Program-made: the position numbers and the translations under genes
IMG/VR virus record: IMGVR_UViG_3300032285_001268
Location: 121,263-185,262 of that record
Source: a virus
Strand: one strand, 5' to 3'
DNA: 64,000 bases
Notes under the pieces: model-generated
Databases searched by the model: none
Told to the model about the DNA's origin: nothing
The model's input: the letters and a program-made list of their open reading frames with translations, nothing else
Part shown: positions 8,432 to 16,191 of the stretch, piece by piece
How positions within the stretch are numbered: position 1 is the first letter of the stretch
Layout: the number at the start of each line of letters is the position of its first letter

Positions 8432-9438
8432 AGGCTGTTATAAATCGCTAGTAGCGTGTTCTTATTATACGTGTCTGAATCAATACTTACGATCTGATTG
8501 GACACAATCTGATCAACGCTTTCAAATTTTTGAATATCGATGTTGGTATTGATTTCTACTTCTTTCTTTTCAGCAATGAGCGTAAGTTCTCGTATGTCGT
8601 AGTCTGCAATAAACTTTTCTTTGATAAAACTAGCTTCTTCAAAACTAATATCTATATCTAAACTTACACGTAAATGCTGTTTAGGCAAGATCAAAGTATC
8701 TGCTTCGTCGATTAGTTGGCTCAGTTTAACAGTACGGAATGTGGGCTGATCGGGCCAAGCGTGATAAACAGGCTCACCGCCCCACTCTAAAGTCATCATT
8801 CCGCGCTCGTCATCCCATGCATCTGAGTAGTTGTGCGGAAATGCATTGCCGATATAGATCATGTTTTCGTTGCGCTGGCGCTTATGGAAGTGTCCGCTAA
8901 AGCCCAATTCAAATCCTTTGAATGCATCTACTTGTAGTTCGCCAGTTTCTGGCATTTGCACCATGGCGTTCATAAAGAACTTTGGCAGTTCAAAGTGACC
9001 AAAACAATATTTGCCACCTTTCTTATTAATGCTTTTCCATTCTTCACCAACAAGCCACGGGCAAAGTGTTACATCACCGATCGTTGTAACCTCTGGAATA
9101 ACAGTAATACCGGGGATATACTTACCAAACTCCACAGAATGAATGTCTCGCTTGTCCTTATAGTATAAATCATGATTACCAGGAAAAAAGAAAAACTGAT
9201 CAAACGCTTGACCCAACTTTTCCAAGGCCCTAAGGCTATAGTCCATAGTAGTGATATTAAGACTATTCCGATTGTGGTGCCAATCACCCAAAAATATTCC
9301 AGTATCACAGCCTTCCTCCTTTGCTTTAGCAATATACCAGTCGACAAAGTCTGCACAATCTTGATTGTGTACAGAACTATTGCTCTTTAATCCAAAATGG
9401 ATGTCTGTAAAACATGCGACTTTTTTAAACAAATTCAT
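8428..9438 (-). CDS. 47: Recombination endonuclease subunit gp47 (Mre11/SbcD-like)
   Basis: 336 residues. Metal-dependent phosphoesterase/nuclease partner of gp46. Calcineurin-like motifs appear in order: D12-x-H14, GDWHHN at 51-56, GNHD at 87-90, then GHFE and GHFHKRQ, giving the full two-metal site. Length and gene order (47 before 46) match T4-like phages. It is separated by 3 bases from the small membrane-protein gene upstream, so it is part of the 55-47-46 unit. Confidence 0.95.
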   Translation of the reverse strand: MNLFKKVACFTDIHFGLKSNSSVHNQDCADFVDWYIAKAKEEGCDTGIFLGDWHHNRNSLNITTMDYSLRALEKLGQAFDQFFFFPGNHDLYYKDKRDIHSVEFGKYIPGITVIPEVTTIGDVTLCPWLVGEEWKSINKKGGKYCFGHFELPKFFMNAMVQMPETGELQVDAFKGFELGFSGHFHKRQRNENMIYIGNAFPHNYSDAWDDERGMMTLEWGGEPVYHAWPDQPTFRTVKLSQLIDEADTLILPKQHLRVSLDIDISFEEASFIKEKFIADYDIRELTLIAEKKEVEINTNIDIQKFESVDQIVSNQIVSIDSDTYNKNTLLAIYNSL

Positions 9439-9441
9439 AAT

Positions 9442-9663
9442 TTACCTTAGTAACAAGTGGATCCATCCACTAACATAAAACAATACAGCGATGCCTGACC
9501 CTACCCACTGCGGTTTATCTTTAGTTAAAATGCCAGCAGTACACCAACCAGCTGCCGCTCCGCAATTAAAAAACGTATTGAGCGGAAATATGTCATAGCT
9601 AGTTAATGCAATACCAATCATAGCAGATGCAGTAGACACCCACTTGAGCGTTTTAATTGACAT
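9442..9663 (-). CDS. Small membrane protein, unknown
   Basis: 73 residues with two or three predicted membrane helices: TASAMIGIALTSYDIF (about 11-26), a Cys-containing segment FFNCGAAAGWCTAGIL (about 31-46), and GSGIAVLFYVSGWIHLLL (about 55-72). The start overlaps the gene 55 stop (TAATG). No function is recognised; its place in the 55-47-46 transcript says only that it is made with those genes. Confidence 0.7.
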   Translation of the reverse strand: MSIKTLKWVSTASAMIGIALTSYDIFPLNTFFNCGAAAGWCTAGILTKDKPQWVGSGIAVLFYVSGWIHLLLR

Positions 9664-10499
9664 TATTCGCTAGCTTCCTCACTATTTCCATATCGCTTTA
9701 TAGCGGCTTCGTGCTCGCCTGCGCCAGTACGACTATAACTTGGGTTCATACCGTTCATTTCAAGTATATCGTCTCGTATATTCTGATTACGTTTTTCAGT
9801 ATTGATAACACGCACAAATGAATTAGTAACAGCGGCAGTAAAGTAAGCAAAGGGGTTATCAGATTTTGATTCATCAAATTGTAGTCCTATCTGTGTTAGT
9901 TGCAAGATAGCCATACCCTTCATTTCGTCATTATATGTATAACCTCTCACGTTGCCGCGAGTAGCGTATCGCTCACACAGCTTGATCATCATGCGGGCTA
10001 GAGTGTTTGTAATTTGCCCTGCATCTTTGTCAAAGTGTCCTTTGACTAAATCTCCCTTCCAGTGGCTTTTACCTACACAAACAAGTTCGTCTTCATCGTT
10101 AAATTTCCAGTGTTGGAAAGGTGGAAAATTTACCTTGTCTCTGTGATCAGCTTGACTTTTAGGATTCTTTTTGCGAGTATTGTTTAATGGAATATGATCA
10201 TAAGTCATAATCCTAAACACTACGTCTGTTTTTTGGATTTTTTTATAGTCAACTTCGCACTCAGCTTGTTTGACTTTTTCACCAGCGGCTTTTCTTCGCT
10301 GATATTCTTGATCGCCTTGCCGTTTAGCTCTGGCACGTTTGGCTTCTGCAATACTTCTAATATTGATTTTATCTACACTCGGTAAGATAAGGTCGTATTG
10401 ATGGTATTCTGGGTTTGTAAAACTACAATAAGATGTTTTGGATTTGTGTATCTCCGCTAACATGTCCTTGTTGTTCAAATAGTTAACTTTTGCTGTCAT
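9663..10499 (-). CDS. 55: Late transcription sigma factor gp55
   Basis: 278 residues. The C-terminal half (about 165-260) is like T4-family gp55, the sigma-like protein that directs host RNA polymerase to late promoters. It has YTYNDEMKGMAILQLTQIG (region 2-like helix), then DNPFAYFTAAVTNSFVRVIN and EKRNQNIRDDILE. The N-terminal 150 residues are longer and more charged than in T4 gp55 (185 residues) and unfamiliar. The promoter upstream is of sigma70 type (10522-10550), as expected for a gene needed before late transcription. The NATAAATA motifs before the structural genes fit its action. Confidence 0.85.
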   Translation of the reverse strand: MTAKVNYLNNKDMLAEIHKSKTSYCSFTNPEYHQYDLILPSVDKINIRSIAEAKRARAKRQGDQEYQRRKAAGEKVKQAECEVDYKKIQKTDVVFRIMTYDHIPLNNTRKKNPKSQADHRDKVNFPPFQHWKFNDEDELVCVGKSHWKGDLVKGHFDKDAGQITNTLARMMIKLCERYATRGNVRGYTYNDEMKGMAILQLTQIGLQFDESKSDNPFAYFTAAVTNSFVRVINTEKRNQNIRDDILEMNGMNPSYSRTGAGEHEAAIKRYGNSEEASE

Positions 10500-10521
10500 T
10501 AATCAGTTCTCCGGATGTTAC

Positions 10522-10550
10522 ATTATAAACTACGTAGTTAATAAAGTCAA
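10522..10550 (-). promoter_or_regulatory. Sigma70-type promoter for the 55-47-46 operon
   Basis: -35 TTGACT (10545-10550), a 17-base spacer and -10 TATAAT (10522-10527), reading on the minus strand toward ATG 10499. The spacer contains the perfect palindrome AACTACGTAGTT (10528-10539) directly against the -10, a possible operator. Confidence 0.75.
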
Positions 10551-10557
10551 ATAAATA
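10550..10557 (+). promoter_or_regulatory. Probable late promoter (AATAAATA) for the baseplate operon
   Basis: AATAAATA, 23 bases before ATG 10581, with AGAGGA as ribosome binding site. It partly overlaps the -35 region of the divergent gene 55 promoter, so late polymerase could compete with early transcription of gene 55. Confidence 0.55.
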
Positions 10558-10580
10558 ATATACCAAAAGAGGATTTAAAT

Positions 10581-11597
10581 ATGGGCTTTAGTTTCGCACA
10601 AAATTTACCACAGCAAATTGGCGCCGCGCAGAACGCACTAGCAGCCGGGGTAGGTGCCGTAAATGCCGGTATTAATCTTGCATCACAATTATCAACTGCA
10701 TTTAACGCAACTGATGTAGGTAGTGCTATAAGAGCAGTTAATTTACCCGCCGCAGGCGAAGCAATTGGCGATATAGTCAGTGCTGTTGGTGCGTTTGGTG
10801 GTGATGCAAATGCTAATGATTGGCGAGTTCGACTAAGTTTGCCTAACTGGTCTAGCTTTAAAAAGAGTCCAGTGTTAAATCCTTTGGTAAATGCAGGCGG
10901 TTTAATTTTTCCTTACACTCCTCAAATAACAATAGCTAGTTCGGCAAAATACAATCCGTTACCAACTACCCATACAAACTTTGTATTTCAAGCATATCAA
11001 AATAGTGATCCTGGTACAATTACTATCACTGCACCTATGAACGTTGAAGATCCTACACAGGGATTATATTGGATTGCGGCCGTGCATTATTTACGCAGTC
11101 TAACCAAAATGTTCAGCGGAAATGATGCCAAGGCAGGAAATCCTCCTCCGGTAGTCATGTTGAACGGCTACGGAAATTATGTGTTTAAAAATGTTCCTGT
11201 GGTTTGTACAAATTTTCAAACAACATTAGACGCTACTTGTGATTATATTGGTGTAAACGTTGTTGGCTCAGCCGCAGGACAAGTTGCAGGGGTTGCAGAT
11301 TCGATCGGCGGACTTTCAAGTACTGTTGGTGATTTGTTCGGTAACGGTGGAGATACTGGTATTTCTGGAATTACTAATACTATTACTTCGATCGCAGGCG
11401 GAGTAGGACAAGTAGCAGGACTATTAGGATCGTTCGGCATTGGTGGAACTACTAGCGGCGGAGTAAGCCACGTGCCAACTAAGAGCACATTTACTATTAC
11501 ACTACAACCTATATACAGCAGAACTAGTACAAAGAATTTCAGCCTTGACAGATTTGTCACTGGCGGATATCTAAATAACTCATTCGGGTATATCTAA
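10581..11597 (+). CDS. Baseplate tail-tube initiator, gp48/gp54-like
   Basis: 338 residues. Resembles the gp48/gp54 family, which caps the baseplate hub and starts tail-tube growth. Visible family-like segments: DWRVRLSLP (about 79-87), FPYTPQITI and a THTNFVFQAYQNSDPG stretch (about 110-145), YWIAAVHYLRSLTKMF (about 155-170), LNGYGNYVFKNVPVV, and near the end PTKSTFTITLQPIYSR. A Gly/Ser-rich insert (about 225-295) precedes the last strands. I cannot tell gp48 from gp54. It is the first gene of the plus-strand baseplate operon, overlapping gene 53 by one base. Confidence 0.75.
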   Translation: MGFSFAQNLPQQIGAAQNALAAGVGAVNAGINLASQLSTAFNATDVGSAIRAVNLPAAGEAIGDIVSAVGAFGGDANANDWRVRLSLPNWSSFKKSPVLNPLVNAGGLIFPYTPQITIASSAKYNPLPTTHTNFVFQAYQNSDPGTITITAPMNVEDPTQGLYWIAAVHYLRSLTKMFSGNDAKAGNPPPVVMLNGYGNYVFKNVPVVCTNFQTTLDATCDYIGVNVVGSAAGQVAGVADSIGGLSSTVGDLFGNGGDTGISGITNTITSIAGGVGQVAGLLGSFGIGGTTSGGVSHVPTKSTFTITLQPIYSRTSTKNFSLDRFVTGGYLNNSFGYI

Positions 11598-11899
11598 TGA
11601 CTGCAAATTACAATACAAATAGTCCTTACTACAATACTACAATAACAAATAATTATTTGAGTATACTAAGTATACGACCTGTAAGTGCAGAACCTGACGA
11701 CTTTCTCTATAAAATCGAAAGTCAGTATGCCTACCGCCCAGATCTACTTGCATATGACCTATATGGAGATCCTGGTTTGTGGTGGGTTTTTATACAACGC
11801 AATCTTGATGTATTGCAAGATCCAATTCTAGATTTTTTTCCAGGAACATCGATATATGTTCCAAAGAGTAGTAGCCTAAAAACGGCGTTAGGAATTTAA
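11597..11899 (+). CDS. 53: Baseplate wedge protein gp53
   Basis: 100 residues. Matches the core of the gp53 wedge family: YRPDLLAYDLYGDPGLWWVF (residues 46-65), then DPILDFFPGTSIYVPK. It is shorter than T4 gp53 (about 196), lacking the C-terminal part, as in many environmental T4-like phages. gp53 helps clamp wedges to the hub. The start overlaps the preceding stop, and the next gene begins 2 bases after its stop. Confidence 0.88.
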   Translation: MTANYNTNSPYYNTTITNNYLSILSIRPVSAEPDDFLYKIESQYAYRPDLLAYDLYGDPGLWWVFIQRNLDVLQDPILDFFPGTSIYVPKSSSLKTALGI

Positions 11900-11900
11900 C

Positions 11901-14201
11901 ATGGCATTAACTGATGCAGTAACTTCTGCAACTGTTGCCACAGGCGCTGTAGCAGGTGCCGCGGCAGCAGTGAGTAATAGCGGGCCAGCATCGGCAATTG
12001 GCAGTATTGCAGGATCACTAAGCAAGGTGCTTGGAACCATTGGCGGATTCTTTTCATCGTCTGGCGGTGTACAGTTACCAATAGCAAATCCTTTATTTAA
12101 ATATGCATCATACGACTATGTTATTACTCTAGTTTGTCTTACAGCGACCGAAGCAACATCTCCTTACGAGAGTTATGTTAAAAACAAAGTATCAGGTCAA
12201 ATAATTGCGGCATCGGCGAATATGAATCCTACCAATAGGGTTAAGACTCCTTATGGTACTTTTGATTTTTATATCAATAATTTAAAAATTAAGAGTGTTA
12301 TGGGATTTATGGACGGAAACTCTACTAGACCAACTGTCTTAACTTTTGATATTATTGAACCTTATAGCTTTGGCATGTTTCCGATAGCCATGCAGGTAGC
12401 GGGTGTTAGGGCAAAGTTTGAAAACTGGAGAGATGCTCCATACCTGCTCAAGATAGAATTTAGAGGGAATACAGAAACCGGTAGCATGGGAATAGTTCCA
12501 AAATCGACTCGATGGATTCCTTTTAAATTTTCTAGATTCAATGCTAAAACTTCAGCCGCCGGTACAGTATATTCTTGCAGAGGATATGTTACTAACGCAG
12601 AAGCACTGTCAGATCAAATTAATAAAGTAAGAACTGATATATCTGCCACAGGTAAAACAATACAAGAAGTATTACAAACTGGAGAACAGAGTGTTCAAAA
12701 AGTTATTAATGACAGTTTACGACAACTTGAAACGGCAAAGCAGGTAGGTAAAGCAGATCAGATTTTAATAATTTTTCCAGTAAACCAATCAACCGGACCA
12801 GCTAGCGGCACTCCTGGTGCAACTGAAACTACTTCCTCAGCTACTACTAATCCACAATCTGGCGCAAATTCTGATCCGGCTACTGCGGCATTAGAAAAAA
12901 TTGGAGTAACAGTTACTGGTGCCGAAGAAAAATTAAACTATCAACAAATTACTGAAGTAAACTGGATAGGAACTACAGAGATGGGGTGGGGTGGAACTAA
13001 GACACCAGATACTCCTATAGGTAAAGATAATGTAGTATATGACAGAGATGGCAAAATCATGCGCAAGGATCTTAATGCGTTTAGTATCACAGACGGGGTA
13101 ATAAAATTCAGTCAAAAGACCAGCATCGTTAATATTATAGATCAGGTAATGTTATCTAGCGAATTTCCTAAACAGGTACTGCCAGCTGAAGCAGTTGACG
13201 AAAAAGGATTTAGAAAATGGTGGTCAGTTGAAACACAAACGTATCCAATTGAAACTACAGCCAATGATAAAAACACTGGAAAAAAACCGTTGCTAATAGT
13301 CTATAGGGTAGTGCCGTACGAAGTCCATGCTAGCCAAGGTGCTCCAGTTAATACTACAACTAAAGGCCTTACTGAACTAAAGAAAACAATAGTTAAAGAA
13401 TATAACTATATCTACACTGGAAAGAATGTTGATATTCTTAAATTTGATATCGATTTTAATGTAGGTTGGTCGACAGTTTTGTTAGCCGGTGGAAGTAATA
13501 GAAGCCAAGACATTGATTTAAATCGTAAGGAATCTGCGCAAGCCGCAGATCCTAAATCTGTACAAGGACCAGTCAATGGTCAGGCAGCAGGAAAACAAGC
13601 CAGCACTATTCCTACACAGCTAAGTTATTCTGCAAACACAACTAAGACTTCGCAGTTAGGTGGCGCCAAGGATGATGCAGTGTCTATAGCCGCAAGACAG
13701 CTAGATGACATACTCAAAAAAGGCTACGACATGATGCGCCTTAATTTAGAAATCATAGGCGACCCTTATTGGATTGGCCATAGTGGTCTTGGTAACTATA
13801 ACGCAGTCCCAACTGAAGTACGAAATTTAAACGCAGATGGTTCAGTAAATCATCAGCGAGGTGAAGTTATTATACAGGTTAATTTTGGAACCCCAACAGA
13901 TATAAATCAATCAACAGGCTTGTATGCAATGACTAAATCTTCTGCAATCGCTCCAGTCGGGGGATTTACTGGACAATATAAAGTTACCATAGTTGAAAGT
14001 AAGTTTGGCGATGGAAAATTTACGCAAACACTTACAGGCTATCGATTAATGAACGGGTCGGAAGCAACAAAACGTCCTGCAAATCTACTCGACTTGTTTA
14101 ATATCAATAAACCGGCCCCACCAGATCCGGCAAGTAGTGTTAGTGATACCCCACCAAAAACTGACACATCGGGAAGTAGCGGAGAACAGGTTACACCATA
14201 A
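11901..14201 (+). CDS. Baseplate hub protein, probable gp27-equivalent
   Basis: 766 residues. The place between 53 and the spike gene 5 is where the hub subunit is expected. The N-terminus (1-55) is Ala/Gly/Ser-rich. Residues about 60-220 look like an all-beta hub domain (YDYVITLVCLTATEA, FEFRGN-type strands). Residues 225-330 are helical then low complexity. The C-terminal part contains RLNLEIIGDPYWIG near 610 and VTIVESKFGDGKFTQTLTGY near 700, typical of hub/tail-tube-like folds. It is much larger than T4 gp27 (391), so an enlarged hub or a hub fused to extra domains is inferred. A Pro/Ser tail ends the protein. Its stop overlaps the gp5 start. Confidence 0.6.
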   Translation: MALTDAVTSATVATGAVAGAAAAVSNSGPASAIGSIAGSLSKVLGTIGGFFSSSGGVQLPIANPLFKYASYDYVITLVCLTATEATSPYESYVKNKVSGQIIAASANMNPTNRVKTPYGTFDFYINNLKIKSVMGFMDGNSTRPTVLTFDIIEPYSFGMFPIAMQVAGVRAKFENWRDAPYLLKIEFRGNTETGSMGIVPKSTRWIPFKFSRFNAKTSAAGTVYSCRGYVTNAEALSDQINKVRTDISATGKTIQEVLQTGEQSVQKVINDSLRQLETAKQVGKADQILIIFPVNQSTGPASGTPGATETTSSATTNPQSGANSDPATAALEKIGVTVTGAEEKLNYQQITEVNWIGTTEMGWGGTKTPDTPIGKDNVVYDRDGKIMRKDLNAFSITDGVIKFSQKTSIVNIIDQVMLSSEFPKQVLPAEAVDEKGFRKWWSVETQTYPIETTANDKNTGKKPLLIVYRVVPYEVHASQGAPVNTTTKGLTELKKTIVKEYNYIYTGKNVDILKFDIDFNVGWSTVLLAGGSNRSQDIDLNRKESAQAADPKSVQGPVNGQAAGKQASTIPTQLSYSANTTKTSQLGGAKDDAVSIAARQLDDILKKGYDMMRLNLEIIGDPYWIGHSGLGNYNAVPTEVRNLNADGSVNHQRGEVIIQVNFGTPTDINQSTGLYAMTKSSAIAPVGGFTGQYKVTIVESKFGDGKFTQTLTGYRLMNGSEATKRPANLLDLFNINKPAPPDPASSVSDTPPKTDTSGSSGEQVTP

Positions 14202-15694
14202 TGTCAGATCAAGATCAAGTTCACAATATTCCTTATTCACCGCAAGACGGGCAAGCAAGCTCGATGTCTTCGTCTGGTCCTTTTTTGGCCACAGTTGTTA
14301 GTCACTTAGATAATACCTACATGGGGCGCCTTCAAGTAGAAATTAAACGCACATCGAGCGGTGATAAATCATCTGGTCAAATACATCCAGTCAGTTACAT
14401 GAGTCCTTTTTACGGAGTTACTGGTGCTAACCATCTGACAGATACCGATGACTACAACAATACACAAAAAAGTTACGGCATGTGGATGGTGCCACCTGAT
14501 CCTGGAACTACTGTCGTGGTATTCTTTATTGATGGCGATCCAAAGCGGGGTTATTGGATGGGGTGTGTTGCTGACACTAATATGAATTTTATGGTACCAG
14601 GTCTTGCCGCTCAGACTAAAGTAGTGGGACAGTCCGATGGTCTAAAGAGACCAACTGCTGAGTACAACAAAAAAGTTACAGCATCAACTGGCGATCCCGA
14701 ACAAATCCCTAAAGCCGCACATCCGTTTACAGATGTATTAGAAACTCAAGGATTGCTAGCTGATGATATTAGAGGAATTACTACTAGTAGTGCAAGACGC
14801 GAAACACCAAGTATGGTGTTTGGTATCAGCACACCGGGTCCTTTAGACAAACGCTCTGGATCAAAGACTGGTAAAATAGGCAAAGCCGAATGGGAAATTC
14901 CCGATGCCCCTGTGAGTAGATTAGGTGGCACTACGTTTGTAATGGATGATGGCGACGACAACTATCTAAGAAAGACCAAGGCCAGTGCAGGTCCTCCTGA
15001 TTATGCCGCAGTATCTCAACAAGATCAGGGCGGCAATCCTACAATACCACACAATGAATTATTTAGAATCCGTACAAGAACCGGACACCAGATACTTTTA
15101 CATAATAGCGAAGATTTAATTTACATCGGTAATGCCAGCGGAACGACCTGGATTGAATTAACCAGCAACGGTAAGATAGATGTATATGCTAAAGACAGTA
15201 TTAGTTTTCATACTGATGCAGATTTTAATTTTCATGCAGGGCGAGATGTAAACATCGAAGCAGGTAGAAATTTTAATGTTAAGGCCGCTGGCAAAGCACA
15301 TGTTGAGTCTGGTGCTAATTTAGAAATTATTGTTGGCGCTAATGGATTTATCACGACTACTGGAAATTTAAATCTTAAAACTACTGGAAATCATTTAGAG
15401 ACAGCCGCCAAAATTTATATGAATAGTTCAACAGCCGCTACAGCCGCAGTTAAATTATCAACACATGTAAATCAAACAGATGTAGGCAATATTACCAGCA
15501 TTATGAAACGTATACCGTCTCATGAACCGTATCCACATCATGAAAATTTAGATCCTACTAAATTTGTTCCAGCACAAACTGACAGAGATGTTGGCGGAAA
15601 TATAGCACAACCTACTTACTACAGTAAAAAAGCCGCGCCTAAGTATACACAAAAACCAGATACGTTCTTAAAAATTGGACCAGCGGGGGGATAA
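14201..15694 (+). CDS. 5: Baseplate central spike gp5 without lysozyme domain
   Basis: 497 residues. The N-terminal OB-fold (about 27-135, GRLQVEIKR and GTTVVVFFIDGDPKRGYWMG) is as in gp5/VgrG. The C-terminal needle (about 285-400) is built of short repeated strands with regular polar spacing (DVYAKDSISFHTDADFNFHA, then DVNIEAGRNFNVKA), the trimeric beta-helix that pierces the outer membrane. The C-terminal SHEPYPHHENLDP segment is typical of aquatic T4-like gp5. The middle has no lysozyme domain (no E-D-T catalytic pattern), unlike T4, so peptidoglycan must be handled otherwise. Gene order hub-5-25-6 supports the call. Confidence 0.9.
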   Translation: MSDQDQVHNIPYSPQDGQASSMSSSGPFLATVVSHLDNTYMGRLQVEIKRTSSGDKSSGQIHPVSYMSPFYGVTGANHLTDTDDYNNTQKSYGMWMVPPDPGTTVVVFFIDGDPKRGYWMGCVADTNMNFMVPGLAAQTKVVGQSDGLKRPTAEYNKKVTASTGDPEQIPKAAHPFTDVLETQGLLADDIRGITTSSARRETPSMVFGISTPGPLDKRSGSKTGKIGKAEWEIPDAPVSRLGGTTFVMDDGDDNYLRKTKASAGPPDYAAVSQQDQGGNPTIPHNELFRIRTRTGHQILLHNSEDLIYIGNASGTTWIELTSNGKIDVYAKDSISFHTDADFNFHAGRDVNIEAGRNFNVKAAGKAHVESGANLEIIVGANGFITTTGNLNLKTTGNHLETAAKIYMNSSTAATAAVKLSTHVNQTDVGNITSIMKRIPSHEPYPHHENLDPTKFVPAQTDRDVGGNIAQPTYYSKKAAPKYTQKPDTFLKIGPAGG

Positions 15695-15697
15695 TAT

Positions 15698-16141
15698 ATG
15701 AAAGCTACACCTAAACTTTATCAAACAATTTCAATACCGGCAGTGACTAAGCCTGACGCAGTGGCTCCTCAAATGTATAGAGGATTTAGCACAGTAAGTA
15801 CGTCAACTGAAAACTATGCGCTGTACGACTTTGAATTAATTAAGCAAGACCTATTGAATAATTTTTATGTTCGCCAGGGCGAAAGACTAATGAATCCTAC
15901 ATTTGGTTGTATTATATGGGATCTGTTATTTGAACCGTTAACTGAGCAAGTTAAGGATTTAATCCTGCAAAACGTCAATCAAATTGTTAATTTTGATCCC
16001 CGTGTGCAGGCCAGCGATGTGATATTGACCAGCTACGACCAGGGAATACAAGTTCAACTTATATTAAAATACATACCCTACAACATACAACAAAGTTTAC
16101 AATTAAGATTTGATCAAGCTAACGGGTTATTAATTGCTTAA
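15698..16141 (+). CDS. 25: Baseplate wedge protein gp25
   Basis: 147 residues. gp25/GpW-type wedge core with the conserved RQGERLMNPTFGCIIWDLLF block followed by EP (residues about 60-81), the sequence that interlocks with gp6 in the wedge. T4 gp25 is 132 residues. It starts 3 bases after gp5 and is followed by a late-promoter-like motif before gene 6. Confidence 0.93.
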   Translation: MKATPKLYQTISIPAVTKPDAVAPQMYRGFSTVSTSTENYALYDFELIKQDLLNNFYVRQGERLMNPTFGCIIWDLLFEPLTEQVKDLILQNVNQIVNFDPRVQASDVILTSYDQGIQVQLILKYIPYNIQQSLQLRFDQANGLLIA

Positions 16142-16165
16142 TAAACTACGCATAAAATGATTTCA

Positions 16166-16173
16166 AATAAATA
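16166..16173 (+). promoter_or_regulatory. Probable late promoter (AATAAATA) before gene 6
   Basis: AATAAATA, 18 bases before the ATG at 16192. AGGA lies between as ribosome binding site. Confidence 0.5.
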
Positions 16174-16191
16174 TTGTTATTAGGATCTAGA

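Noticed and set aside
14600-15050. Lysozyme domain in gp5
   Set aside because: The segment between the OB-fold and the needle is short, polar and without the T4-lysozyme catalytic pattern.
16174-16191. TTG at 16174 as the gene 6 start
   Set aside because: AGGA is placed for the ATG at 16192, and the extra six residues (LLGSR type) do not fit gp6 N-termini.
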